Origin: JABWCQ01 sp964587105
GTDB taxonomy: Bacteria > Electryoneota > RPQS01
Assembly: GCA_964587105.1 (NCBI GenBank)
Contig: CAZPKG010000006.1
Location: 1-64,000 of the forward strand
Direction: 5' to 3'
Length of the DNA: 64,000 bases
Shown: positions 24,757-33,358 of the stretch, piece by piece
How the letters are laid out: every line of letters begins with the position of its first letter
How positions within the stretch are numbered: the first letter of the stretch is position 1
Position numbers and translations under genes: made by a program
Notes under the pieces: generated by a model
Databases searched by the model: none
The model's input: only the letters and a program-made list of their open reading frames with translations
What the model was told of the DNA's origin: nothing

Positions 24757-25422
24757 TTATTTCCCCAATTCCTCAATTAATATATTTCCCGCCACATTCA
24801 CCCCCAACGTGCGCTGCACGCCTTCCACAGATATATGAACGATCTCGTCTTGATCGGGAGCGTAGGTAACTTCGACGTCCGTGCCGAGTTCAAGTCCGAG
24901 CTTGGTGAGATAGATGAGCGCGTCCGGTTTGCCTTCCACGATGCGCGCGACTTTGCCGTGATCGCCCACGCGCAAATCCGACAGCCTCTTCAACTTGCGT
25001 GATTCACTTACTCCGGTGCGCGACGGAATCGGATCGCCGTGCGGATCAAACTGCGGATAGCCCAATTCGCGGTCGATCGCCTCGACAAATTTTTCTGAGA
25101 CCGCGTGCTCGATTTGCTCGGCCTCCTGATGGACTTCATCCCATGTGTAGCCGAGCTTTTCGCTCAGATAGGTTTCGATCAGCCGGTGCCGCCGGATCAG
25201 ATTCCGTGCGAGGCCGGTGCCCGTCTCCGACAGCGTGATTTCCCGCCGAGGGACGTGGTTGACTAACTTCAGCTTGGCCAGCTTCTGGATCATGGCCGTG
25301 ACGGTCGAATCCCCTACCCCCAATCCTCGCGCCAGAGCAGAGATCGAAAGCTCTTCCCCTCGCTCATAAAGACGGTAAGCGAATAATAAACAATCTTCTG
25401 CGGCGGTAGAAAGTTCTTTCAC
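24757..25422 (-). CDS. mntR: DtxR/MntR-family metal-dependent regulator
   Basis: Metal-activated repressor of 221 residues. Winged HTH at about 20-60 (LSISALARGLGVGDSTVTAMIQKL with the wing LVNHVPRREITLSETG), dimerisation and metal-binding helices at 65-130 containing ARNLIRRHRLIETYL and EAEQIEHAVSEKFVEAID, with His and Glu ligands, then HGDPIP at 128-133 and a C-terminal FeoA/SH3-like domain (145-221). The start is GTG 25422 with AAGGAA 10 bp upstream. A strong promoter and a 14-bp palindrome lie just upstream, so the gene probably represses itself and mntH when Mn2+ or Fe2+ is ample. Confidence 0.9.
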   Translation of the reverse strand: MKELSTAAEDCLLFAYRLYERGEELSISALARGLGVGDSTVTAMIQKLAKLKLVNHVPRREITLSETGTGLARNLIRRHRLIETYLSEKLGYTWDEVHQEAEQIEHAVSEKFVEAIDRELGYPQFDPHGDPIPSRTGVSESRKLKRLSDLRVGDHGKVARIVEGKPDALIYLTKLGLELGTDVEVTYAPDQDEIVHISVEGVQRTLGVNVAGNILIEELGK

Positions 25423-25438
25423 GACGTAAATTCCTTAA

Positions 25439-25480
25439 TTCGATGCATCGAAATATACAAATCGAACAGGCGAATGTCAA
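25439..25480 (-). promoter_or_regulatory. mntR-mntH promoter and palindromic operator
   Basis: Minus strand: TTGACA (25480-25475), 17 bp, TATATT (25457-25452). The perfect palindrome TTCGATGCATCGAA (25439-25452) begins at the end of the -10 and covers the expected transcription start, the place where a DtxR-type repressor would act. Confidence 0.75.
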
Positions 25481-25493
25481 GAGAAAACAAGAC

Positions 25494-25523
25494 AAAAAAA
25501 CGGGCAGTCGTACAACTGCCCGC
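25494..25523 (-). terminator. Rho-independent terminator of the membrane glycosyltransferase gene
   Basis: Minus strand: CGGGCAGTTGTACGACTGCCCG then TTTTTTTG. It lies about 115 bp after the stop codon at 25639, directly upstream of the mntR promoter. Confidence 0.85.
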
Positions 25524-25638
25524 TCGAAATCCTCTACTTCGCCCGCCTCACCGCTTCACTTCGACATTCAGCAAATAGAGATCGGCGTCTCCAAATTTCT
25601 CAAGCGCATGCGACAGCGCAAGAAGTGCTTAACAAGCA

Positions 25639-27777
25639 CTACCAATTTGTGTGGCGCAACAAGCTGTCAAGCGTGTGCGCTTTGGCTTTGATTGAGTCGT
25701 TTTGAATTTGAATCTTGTCAAGTTCGCGGGATTGAGCCAGCGCTTCGCTCAAATCGCCCATCTCGTAGGCAAGAAATCCCTTCTGCACGCGCGCGGGAGC
25801 GTAAGCCGGATAAAGCTTGATGGCTTCTCCATAAAGTGAATCTGCTTGCGCGGGGAAATCTAACATCAAGATATACTCAGCCGCCAAGTAGAGCCATTCG
25901 GGATTGCCCGGATCAACTTTATGCGCTTCCATCATCGAAAGGTATGCGCCGCCCCAGTTCTTCGCCTGCGCCTGCAATCGCGCACGCGCAATCCATACGT
26001 CGGAATTACTCAGTTGCTTGAGATTGGGAATCTCGCTGTCATACATAGCTATTGCAACAGAATCTCCCTGCACCTTCAGCACACTGTCAAGCCTTGCGTA
26101 AAGCGCTTCGAGCCGCGCACCCGAAATGCTGTCAGGCGACGCAACGCCGGCGCGCTCGTACTCTTTGCGGGCTTGATCAAAATTGCGTGTCGCCCATAGT
26201 GCATCGGCTAAACCGACTCGCGCCGGCTGAAATTCCGGATCAACCGCCAATGCGCGCGAGAACATCGCCAATGCTTCGGAGTACATTTGATAAGCTAAAG
26301 CCATCGAGCCGACATTGGCGAAATCCACACGCGGCACAACTTCATTGTGCGCTGTCTTCGAAGGCATATTGGAAACGACCAAGAGTGCGACATACGCAAC
26401 CAGAGCGACCGCGACATGCGTCGTTCTTTTCTCACGGAAGCCCTGCACGATTCCCGCGATGCCTGCTCCTGCCAGCGGCAGCAGCATAATGACCAACGGA
26501 AAACGGTATTCCGACGACGCAAAGAACATCATCACCGTGAGCACATATCCGGCAAAATAGATCCAATAGAACCACAAGCGTTTGCGCATTTGCCAGAACA
26601 TCACAATACCTGTCAAGGCCAACGGCAACAGCAATCCCCACCTTACAGGCAGTGAGTTCACAACAGTATTAATCATCTGCATCGCGCGGAATGAGAAGTT
26701 GTTGGCCACCTCCTCATTGCGCAATATCCACCACAGCTTTTTGAATTGCAACCTAATCCACCCGACCGGATTTTGGAACACGTCGCGCAGCGCCTGATCC
26801 TGCCAATAGCTCGCCGCTTGTGAAAGCGTCAACTCATGTCCACTGCGCTGCGATGCTTCTTTGCGATAGCCTTCGGATTCCATCTGCGCGCTGAACGATT
26901 GGATGAAATCAAGTTCGTCATAGACGCCTGTTGCGCCGTCGCGATTGCCGATGAAAAAATTCACGCCGCCTGATGCCGTAACAAAAATCGGACTGCCGCC
27001 TTCGCGCGCGTTGCGAATTGACATCGGCAGATGCACAACAATCAGAGCGGAAAGAAAGGCAATTAGGTAAACGGGCTTGATTTCTTTTTTCCAAATCCGC
27101 CAACCGAGTACGAGCATCAACATGATTGCGAACAACAAAATGGACGGCCTCGCAATCGCCGAAAGCGCACACACTCCCCCCGCCACAGCCCACGCCCACC
27201 AGTTTCCAATTCCCCCTCCCTTTAGCGGGGGGGCAAGGGGGGGTGTCTGTTCCGTTTCCCCCCTGCTCGCGGGGGGGTTAGGGGGGGTCTGCTCAAACAG
27301 CCCGCCATACTCAATCAATAAATAGAACATGACACTGTTCAAGAACAGAATCCACGAAGCGGAAACAATCACTACATCAAAATAAAGCCACGGCGCATAC
27401 AAAATCCCCAGCACTCCGGCAAACAGCGCAGCCATTTCGCCAAAGATTCTTCGCGTCATCAAGAGCACAAGCACAAAAGTCGCGCAAGACAAAAGCATCT
27501 GCGCGATCAAAACAATATGCGGCGAAACATCGCCCGTCAGCGCGATTACCCAACCAATGAATTGCGGATAACCCGGCCCGAGCCAAAACTCGCCCGGTGG
27601 ATGTCCGCCGCCTTGCGACAGTTGATAGCCCCATTTGAAATAGGTCTCGCTGTCGAGCACCGGAATCTTCGTAACAACCGAGTCCGACATCTGCCGATAA
27701 GACAGAATGCGAACCACTGCAAACACTCCGGTCAGCAGTGCAAGAAGTTTCGTGAAGTGTTTTTCAATCTGAGACAT
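25639..27777 (-). CDS. GT-C/PMT-like membrane glycosyltransferase with C-terminal TPRs
   Basis: Inner-membrane protein of 712 residues. Residues 10-450 carry about ten hydrophobic helices and the features of the ArnT/PMT (GT39-like) group: an acidic first loop (LDSETYFKWGYQ, 41-52) and GPGYPQFIGW near 68-76. These enzymes move sugars from polyprenyl-phosphate carriers onto proteins or glycans in the periplasm. From about 490 on there are four or five TPR units (AYQMYSEALAMFSRALAVDP and later). Residues 161-192 between two helices are Pro/Gly-rich (TPPNPPASRGETEQTPP) and are encoded by two copies of the G-rich dispersed repeat inserted in frame. Donor and acceptor are unknown. Confidence 0.78.
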   Translation of the reverse strand: MSQIEKHFTKLLALLTGVFAVVRILSYRQMSDSVVTKIPVLDSETYFKWGYQLSQGGGHPPGEFWLGPGYPQFIGWVIALTGDVSPHIVLIAQMLLSCATFVLVLLMTRRIFGEMAALFAGVLGILYAPWLYFDVVIVSASWILFLNSVMFYLLIEYGGLFEQTPPNPPASRGETEQTPPLAPPLKGGGIGNWWAWAVAGGVCALSAIARPSILLFAIMLMLVLGWRIWKKEIKPVYLIAFLSALIVVHLPMSIRNAREGGSPIFVTASGGVNFFIGNRDGATGVYDELDFIQSFSAQMESEGYRKEASQRSGHELTLSQAASYWQDQALRDVFQNPVGWIRLQFKKLWWILRNEEVANNFSFRAMQMINTVVNSLPVRWGLLLPLALTGIVMFWQMRKRLWFYWIYFAGYVLTVMMFFASSEYRFPLVIMLLPLAGAGIAGIVQGFREKRTTHVAVALVAYVALLVVSNMPSKTAHNEVVPRVDFANVGSMALAYQMYSEALAMFSRALAVDPEFQPARVGLADALWATRNFDQARKEYERAGVASPDSISGARLEALYARLDSVLKVQGDSVAIAMYDSEIPNLKQLSNSDVWIARARLQAQAKNWGGAYLSMMEAHKVDPGNPEWLYLAAEYILMLDFPAQADSLYGEAIKLYPAYAPARVQKGFLAYEMGDLSEALAQSRELDKIQIQNDSIKAKAHTLDSLLRHTNW
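27211..27291. repeat. Two G-rich dispersed repeats inside a coding region
   Basis: Units at about 27211-27243 and 27257-27291, each with a C5-7 arm, a short loop, then G7 and a second G7 separated by CAA or TTA, the same layout as the intergenic copies at 5-48, 51637-51671 and 57861-57908. Together they insert about 30 codons in frame into the membrane glycosyltransferase gene. Confidence 0.85.
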
Positions 27778-27999
27778 GAGCCCTCCAGCTGCTTGTCAAG
27801 CAGAGTTGTTTTGCCGGCGCGTTGCCTTGGGATTGCGTAATCACTGTGCGTCGGCTCCGAAAGAAGCTACATGTTTTTGGGTAGCTAATCAAGGCCAAAA
27901 CAACTAAACATATGTTCAAAGCTATATGCTTTCATGACGCCGACATACCACTCTCCCTCCATTTTTTCGTGAAATCCTGCCTTTGCACCGGGAATACTC

Positions 28000-28028
28000 T
28001 TGACTCTTGCCACTCGATTGTTTACGAT
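28000..28028 (+). promoter_or_regulatory. Sigma70-type promoter of the nitronate monooxygenase gene
   Basis: TTGACT (28000-28005), 17 bp, TACGAT (28023-28028); leader of about 38 nt before ATG 28073. The remainder of 27778-27999 must hold the promoter of the divergent glycosyltransferase gene, which I could not pinpoint. Confidence 0.55.
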
Positions 28029-28072
28029 AGTACTCTTGGATTCTCTATTTTGCATTCTATATTTTTTCAATC

Positions 28073-29167
28073 ATGGTTCAACAGCTTAGAGCGCTTCGTA
28101 TCGGTGATCTTACGGCCAGAATTCCGATCATTCAGGGCGGTATGGGGGTGGGTATTTCTATGTCCGGGTTGGCTGCTGCCGTAGCAAATCAGGGTGGAAT
28201 CGGAGTAATTGCGACCGCCGGAATCGGAATGAACGAGCCGGACTTCTACCGCAATTTTGCCGAAGCCAATATGCGCGCGCTGCGCGAAGAGATTCGGAAG
28301 GCGCGTGCAGCGACCAGTGGAATCCTCGGTGTGAACATCATGGTCGCATTGACGAACTTTGCCGACATGGTCAAGACCGCGATTGAAGAGGGAATTGACG
28401 TCGTCTTCTCTGGAGCGGGTTTGCCACTGAATCTGCCGAAGTTTAAGCTGCCCGAAAGCAATACGAAACTTGTTCCGATCGTTTCGTCCGGACGCGCCGC
28501 CGCGATGCTGTGTAAACGTTGGCTAGAAAAATTCGATTATCTTCCCGATGCGCTGGTTGTTGAAGGCCCGCGCGCCGGAGGACACTTGGGTTTCAAAGAA
28601 GAGCAGCTCGAAAATCCTGATTTCGCTTTGGAAAAACTTGTTCCCGAAGTGATCGATGCTGTTAAACCGTTTGTCGAGGCAAGCGGTAAGCCGATTCCCG
28701 TGATCGCGGCGGGTGGAATCTACACCGGCGCCGACATTTTCAAATTTATTCAGCTTGGAGCGGACGGTGTGCAGATGGGAACGAGGTTCGTCGCGACGGA
28801 TGAGTGCGACGCCTCGCCCGATTTCAAACAGACCTACGTTAACGCGCGCGAAGAAGACATGATGATCATTCACAGCCCCGTTGGGCTGCCGGGCCGCGCG
28901 ATTCGCAATACATTCATTGAAGCCATGAACCGCGGCGAGAAGGAACCGTTCCGCTGTCCCTATCACTGTATCATCACCTGCGACTATCAGAAGAGCCCTT
29001 ACTGCATCGCGTTAGCGCTGATGAATGCCAAGAAGGGCAATCTCGCGCATGGTTTTCCATTTGCGGGAGCGAATGCGTATCGAGTTGAAGAGATTATTCC
29101 GGTAAAGCAACTCATGGACACGCTCGTGCGGGAATATCAAATCGCGGTGGAAAGCGTGCCTGCATAG
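28073..29167 (+). CDS. Nitronate monooxygenase / 2-nitropropane dioxygenase family flavoprotein
   Basis: FMN-dependent TIM-barrel oxidoreductase, 364 residues. The phosphate-binding and substrate motifs are visible: PIIQGGMGVGISMSGLAAA (18-36), GVNIMVALTNF, the catalytic-His loop VVEGPRAGGHLGF near 163-175, AAGGIYTGADIFKFIQLGADGVQMGTRF near 212-239. The family includes nitronate monooxygenases and FabK-like enoyl-ACP reductases; the long Cys-containing C-terminal segment (FRCPYHCIITCDYQKSPYC) is seen in a less studied branch, so the substrate is uncertain. Monocistronic with its own promoter and terminator. Confidence 0.85.
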   Translation: MVQQLRALRIGDLTARIPIIQGGMGVGISMSGLAAAVANQGGIGVIATAGIGMNEPDFYRNFAEANMRALREEIRKARAATSGILGVNIMVALTNFADMVKTAIEEGIDVVFSGAGLPLNLPKFKLPESNTKLVPIVSSGRAAAMLCKRWLEKFDYLPDALVVEGPRAGGHLGFKEEQLENPDFALEKLVPEVIDAVKPFVEASGKPIPVIAAGGIYTGADIFKFIQLGADGVQMGTRFVATDECDASPDFKQTYVNAREEDMMIIHSPVGLPGRAIRNTFIEAMNRGEKEPFRCPYHCIITCDYQKSPYCIALALMNAKKGNLAHGFPFAGANAYRVEEIIPVKQLMDTLVREYQIAVESVPA

Positions 29168-29212
29168 TTTAATATTCTCAGGAAACAAAGTAGCGCTTAA
29201 CAAGCGCCAAAG

Positions 29213-29240
29213 AAAAGCCCCGCTTCATGGCGGGGCTTAC
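29213..29240. terminator. Bidirectional terminator
   Basis: AAGCCCCGC, loop TTCATG, GCGGGGCTT; on the minus strand followed by TTCTTT. Between the convergent nitronate monooxygenase and VCBS-repeat genes. Confidence 0.85.
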
Positions 29241-29300
29241 TCTTGGGCGCAAAGAGAGGGAGGGACTCTTTGCAACCACGGGCTTGCTCAAGGCCCGGTC

Positions 29301-31043
29301 CTACTTAGCGAGAAGCATCCGGTGCACAACCGATCCTGTGGGCGTTTCCAAGCGCGCCATATAGAGACCGGAAGGCAAAGCGGCCGCGTTAAAAGCCAGG
29401 GAGTGCAGCCCGGCCTCGTACGTTCCGCTGGCCAGAGTTTCAACTTCTTGACCAAGCAGGTTGTAGATCGATAAAGTGATGTTCGCCGCTTCTGAGAGCG
29501 TGAACTCAATGTTCGTTGTCGGATTGAACGGATTCGGGAAATTTGTCACTTCCGCATTGATCACGGGGTTCATCACAAGCTCGGAGTTACCCGGAGTCGG
29601 TACACGCGGCATGTGAATTTCGATAGTACCATTCACCGGCACATCAACTTCGGTAAGCGTCGTCGTTGCTCCGTTTGGCCACGCGACGTTGATTCGCCAC
29701 TCTTCGCTATGCGAATCGGTCGGGTTGTAAAGCAGACGAGTGCTCAGGTCGCTGCCGATATTGCTGGCATACATCGAAGTAGCCGCCCACTGTTTGCCGT
29801 CGGGGAACTCGACTGACACCAGGCAATTCAGCACCGGCGTCGGGCAGTTGTCGCTGCCGCAGAGTTTCAAACCGAAGTATTCGTGGTTGACAACCGTATC
29901 ATTACGATACAACTTGATACCATTACGGCCTTGTGCAAAGACGACATCGAGGTCACCGTCATTATCCATATCACCCCACGCGCAAGAGCGCGTGCCGCGA
30001 TTTGTCTGACGGAGATTGGATTCGATATCCGCGCTGCTCCAACCAGACGCGCCTTCGTTGATCAAGAGCGTGTTACCCAAATCGCTGACGAGGAAGATAT
30101 CCATTTGTCCGTCGCCATTTGCGTCCACAGCATGTGAACCGGTCGCTCCAGCCGTGAGGTCGCGCAGTTCATATTCATCGGTAACTTCAACAAAGTCGCT
30201 CGGAACATCGCCTTCGCCGGGAATCTGGTAGAACAGGCATCTGTTTGAAGTCGAGCCACAAGCATAGAAGTCCAACATGCCGTCGCGATTGAAGTCGGCC
30301 CACGTGACGCTGCTCAATGCAATTTTGATCGGGAAATTCATTCGCGGACCCATGTCTTCGAAGAACCCGTTCGCTTCAGTCCACAAGCTGGTCGTGCCGT
30401 CTTCTTTGCTCATGAAGTAGTCCACGTCTCCGTCTTGATCATAGTCAACGGAGCTTACTTGGCTGACAAACATCTCGCTGAACGGGCCGCTGGCGCCACG
30501 AGCTTCGACAAATTCATCAGTTGACGGGATGAGCAGAACGCTCGCCTCGTCTTCGCTCGAGCGATTACTCAACAAGATGTCAAGATTGCCGTCATTGTCT
30601 GCGTCACACCAGACTGCAGAGCGAATGCCCTGATCGGTTGCGTCATCCAAGTTGAGATCAACCGGTTGATAGCGACCGTTCGCGCTCAAGCGATACAGCT
30701 CAACACCTGCGCCGTCGCCTGTGAGGCAGAAGAGATCGAGATTTCCGTCTTGATCAAAGTCGACGAAACGCGCGCTTTTCACGTTTCTGATTGAGGATAC
30801 TTCATATTCCTCAGTTGCGTTGTTCCAGGCTGTACCGTTGTTCAAGAACAGTCGGCTGCCACCTGTTGCGGTCGCGGATCCCAAGAACAGGTCCGCATAA
30901 CCGTTTCCATCCACATCACCCCAGGCGACCACGCTGTAATTGCTCCCTTGGAAATCAGGGCTTGTAACATCCGTAAAGGTCACCGCGTACGCCGAGCTAA
31001 ATAGCGTTACGCACAGGGTCAGGATCATCAATCCGTGTTTCAT
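29301..31043 (-). CDS. Secreted FG-GAP/VCBS-repeat protein with sorting tail
   Basis: Exported beta-propeller protein, 580 residues from ATG 31043 (GAGGAG upstream; signal peptide MKHGLMILTLCVTLFSSAYA). At least six calcium-loop repeats of the FG-GAP/VCBS type are visible as D.DGNGYADLFLG, DQDGNLDLFCL, DADNDGNLDILLS, DYDQDGDVDYFMS, DFNRDGMLDFYAC, DANGDGQMDIFLV and DMDNDGDLDVVFA, giving a seven-bladed propeller (about 20-390). An ASPIC/UnbV-like region (about 395-480: CPTPVLNCLVSVEFPDG) follows, then the sorting tail VTNFPNPFNPTTNIEF ... YNLLGQEVETL ... SGLYMARLET ... VVHRMLLAK. Likely surface-exposed, binding calcium and a ligand. Single gene. Confidence 0.87.
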   Translation of the reverse strand: MKHGLMILTLCVTLFSSAYAVTFTDVTSPDFQGSNYSVVAWGDVDGNGYADLFLGSATATGGSRLFLNNGTAWNNATEEYEVSSIRNVKSARFVDFDQDGNLDLFCLTGDGAGVELYRLSANGRYQPVDLNLDDATDQGIRSAVWCDADNDGNLDILLSNRSSEDEASVLLIPSTDEFVEARGASGPFSEMFVSQVSSVDYDQDGDVDYFMSKEDGTTSLWTEANGFFEDMGPRMNFPIKIALSSVTWADFNRDGMLDFYACGSTSNRCLFYQIPGEGDVPSDFVEVTDEYELRDLTAGATGSHAVDANGDGQMDIFLVSDLGNTLLINEGASGWSSADIESNLRQTNRGTRSCAWGDMDNDGDLDVVFAQGRNGIKLYRNDTVVNHEYFGLKLCGSDNCPTPVLNCLVSVEFPDGKQWAATSMYASNIGSDLSTRLLYNPTDSHSEEWRINVAWPNGATTTLTEVDVPVNGTIEIHMPRVPTPGNSELVMNPVINAEVTNFPNPFNPTTNIEFTLSEAANITLSIYNLLGQEVETLASGTYEAGLHSLAFNAAALPSGLYMARLETPTGSVVHRMLLAK

Positions 31044-31355
31044 ATCTTTTTCTCCTCGCACCTAAATCGTGCATACATGTGTTTCCATCTGACGGTTATG
31101 CTTTTGGCAAGCCATGCGCCATATGGAAAGAGCGCAACGGAGACAGCGAAACTACTAAAGAAAGTGAGTTTAGATTGGCGACCCTTTATAGCGATGTAGC
31201 GTGTTATCCACCGTTGGTTGAGGGATGTTGTGTGACAGCAACCACCGCGCAAAATGCGTTTGAAATGTCTTAAACTATCCTCAGTTGAAGAAAACAAAAC
31301 GCAGTGGTTTAAGAAAACCACCGCGTTTGAATTTGGTTGAATGCACTCGATTGGA
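31044..31355. other. Gene-free 312-bp interval
   Basis: Contains the terminator of the methyltransferase gene (31291-31328) and, presumably, the promoter of the VCBS-repeat gene; no convincing -35/-10 pair was found. An open frame at 31079-31273 on the plus strand lacks a ribosome-binding site and resembles nothing. Confidence 0.55.
31291..31328 (-). terminator. Terminator of the SAM methyltransferase gene
   Basis: Minus strand: AAACGCGGTGGTTT, loop, AAACCACTGCGTTT (14-bp stem, one mismatch), then TGTTTTC. 28 bp after the stop codon. Confidence 0.8.
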
Positions 31356-32180
31356 CTACGGCTTCTTGCCGACAAAAATCCAGCCGCCGCCCTTCTTGTT
31401 ATTCGTGTTCATGTCCATCCACATTGCGAAAGCTGCGAGCGGATAGAGAATCGCGATCCACGGCACAACGACGATGAAGAAGATTTTTGAAATCGAAAGC
31501 ATCTGCATCGGAATGCGCTGCAGAATCTTCCAAGCCAACGGACCCCAGAACGGGCCGTAGGTGTAATCGAGTCTTTCGATTTGGAAGCCGGCGCGGGTGG
31601 CTTTGTCGATGAACTCTTGCTTGGTGTAACCTTCGCGAACGTGCTCGCCGATGACGGAGATGTCGCCTTCGGCGTATTCCCGTTCGCCTTCGCTGGACGA
31701 CGGCGTCGTGACGACTAAGTAGCCATCTTTACGCAGTGACGCGAAGAAATTCGCCCAAACCTTTTCGTCTTCGAGAATGTGTTCGAGCACATCTGTATTC
31801 AAAATCAAATCGTAGCTGTCGGGCTTGCGATAGGTCGTGAGATCGCCGAGGTTGAACGTGACATTGTTTTGACCCACGGCTTTAGAAAACCATGTGCAGT
31901 CTTCAATTTGCTCGGGCTTGACGTCAATGGAATAGACATTCGCGTTGGGAAAAGTCTTGGCCATCTTGTAAGAGAATTGACCAAAACCGGAACCGGCATC
32001 GAAGATGTCCCACTTTTGTTTGCGATTGCGGACGCGCGCGAGTTCGCGGCGAATGTACCAGTTGCGCAGAAAGAGCGCGCCGAGCATCGTATAAAACAGG
32101 CGGCGTAAAATCGGTTGTCGTGCGACAACGCGACCCAGCGAGGCCTTAATCGGATCGTAATCTATTGCGTGATCAGCCAA
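31356..32180 (-). CDS. Class I SAM-dependent methyltransferase, membrane-associated
   Basis: 274-residue methyltransferase. SAM motif I is FDAGSGFGQFSYKM (about 59-72), motif II YSIDVKPEQIE, and DLILNTDVLEHILEDEK (about 123-139) is the usual motif IV/V region of small-molecule or glycan methyltransferases. The C-terminus carries one or two hydrophobic helices (SISKIFFIVVVPWIAILYPLAAFAMWM). The start is a TTG at 32180; no ATG fits better before residue 33. Located in a minus-strand cluster with a GT4 glycosyltransferase, so lipid-linked glycan or quinone methylation is plausible, but the substrate is unknown. Confidence 0.78.
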   Translation of the reverse strand: MADHAIDYDPIKASLGRVVARQPILRRLFYTMLGALFLRNWYIRRELARVRNRKQKWDIFDAGSGFGQFSYKMAKTFPNANVYSIDVKPEQIEDCTWFSKAVGQNNVTFNLGDLTTYRKPDSYDLILNTDVLEHILEDEKVWANFFASLRKDGYLVVTTPSSSEGEREYAEGDISVIGEHVREGYTKQEFIDKATRAGFQIERLDYTYGPFWGPLAWKILQRIPMQMLSISKIFFIVVVPWIAILYPLAAFAMWMDMNTNNKKGGGWIFVGKKP

Positions 32181-32218
32181 AATCGGAGAATGATGAATGC
32201 GGAATGATGAACGATGAA

Positions 32219-33358
32219 TTAAGAGGAGCGGGCAAATTCTTCAAGGATTTCGCATGGTCTGTCCCATGAGAATTTTTCGGCAGTGGTGCGGACGTGGGGT
32301 TCGAAAACTGTGCGGCCACCGGTTGAGTAGAAGTTGTGAACCGCGGATGCGATGGCGGATGAATCTTCCGGTTCAACGACGAAACCTGTTTTGCCTGCAT
32401 CAACCACTTCGGCCAGTCCGCCGACATTGGTGGTGATGACCGGACAGCCGTGCGCGTAGGCCAACACTAAAATTGCGGATTGCGTGGCGCTACGATAGGG
32501 CAGGACGTTCACATCTGCGGCGGCAAGATAGACTCCGATTTCGTCAGCGGGAACGTAACCCGGACGGACGATAACGTGCTCGCGGATACCGAGTTCGTCA
32601 ATCAGCTTGTCGTATTTGCTTTGCTCTTCGTAGAACTCACCCGCGATGACCAACTTGACGTCGCTGTCTTGCTTGATGATTTCCGGCATGGCGCGCAGGA
32701 GAATGTCGAGGCCCTTGTAATGCCGGATCAACCCCATGAACAAGAGCAGCTTCTTCGCGTCAATCTTTAGCTTCGCGCGTGCGGCGGATTGGCCTTGTTT
32801 GAACTCTTCGTAGCGGTCAAACAGCGGCAGCGCGGTGTGTCGAATGTGCTTGGCCGCGATGTTGGGGAACAGGTGCTCAAGTTCGTGCGCCTCGTTGCGG
32901 CTGAAGGTCAAGAAGAACTTCGCTTGACCTAACGCCATTTTCGAGAGCGTCTTGTCACCGATGCGCGTTTCGTGCGGAATCACATTGTGGCAGACGAAGG
33001 CGATGCGCTCGCGGCTCTGCTTATTCAGCAGCTTCGACACTCCCCAATAGCACGCACCAAAGAACGGCATCCACCATTTAAAGCAGACTAAGTCTGCTTT
33101 TTGGTTTTTGATGAACTTCGCCGTTTGAAACCATGTGATGGGGTTCCATGGCACGAGTAAGCGTGTCGAGGGAATATCATCCTTGCGCGAGGTGTCATAT
33201 TGCGTTTTGCCGGGGAACAGCAGTTTGGGAAACTGCTTCTTGAATCCGACAATCACCACCTCGTGACCACGCGCCGTCAACGCGGCATAAAGTGAGTTGG
33301 TGGTTTCCGCAATGCCACCGCGATAGGGAAACGCAGGGCCGACTAAAACGATCTTCAC
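32219..33358 (-). CDS. GT4-family glycosyltransferase
   Basis: Cytoplasmic retaining glycosyltransferase of 379 residues with GT-B fold. N-terminal acceptor domain opens LVGPAFPYRGGIAETTNSLY; the C-terminal donor domain has LLFMGLIRHYKGLDILLRAMP (about 208-228), VRPGYVPADEIGVYLAAADVNVLPY and the nucleotide-sugar site SAILVLAYAHGCPVITTNVGGLAEVV (about 288-313), where E of the EX7E motif is replaced in the first position (S-A-I-L). The start is GTG 33358, overlapping the stop of the DUF5683-like gene by 4 bp (GTGA). Likely adds a sugar to a surface polysaccharide or lipid-linked glycan. Confidence 0.85.
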   Translation of the reverse strand: MKIVLVGPAFPYRGGIAETTNSLYAALTARGHEVVIVGFKKQFPKLLFPGKTQYDTSRKDDIPSTRLLVPWNPITWFQTAKFIKNQKADLVCFKWWMPFFGACYWGVSKLLNKQSRERIAFVCHNVIPHETRIGDKTLSKMALGQAKFFLTFSRNEAHELEHLFPNIAAKHIRHTALPLFDRYEEFKQGQSAARAKLKIDAKKLLLFMGLIRHYKGLDILLRAMPEIIKQDSDVKLVIAGEFYEEQSKYDKLIDELGIREHVIVRPGYVPADEIGVYLAAADVNVLPYRSATQSAILVLAYAHGCPVITTNVGGLAEVVDAGKTGFVVEPEDSSAIASAVHNFYSTGGRTVFEPHVRTTAEKFSWDRPCEILEEFARSS

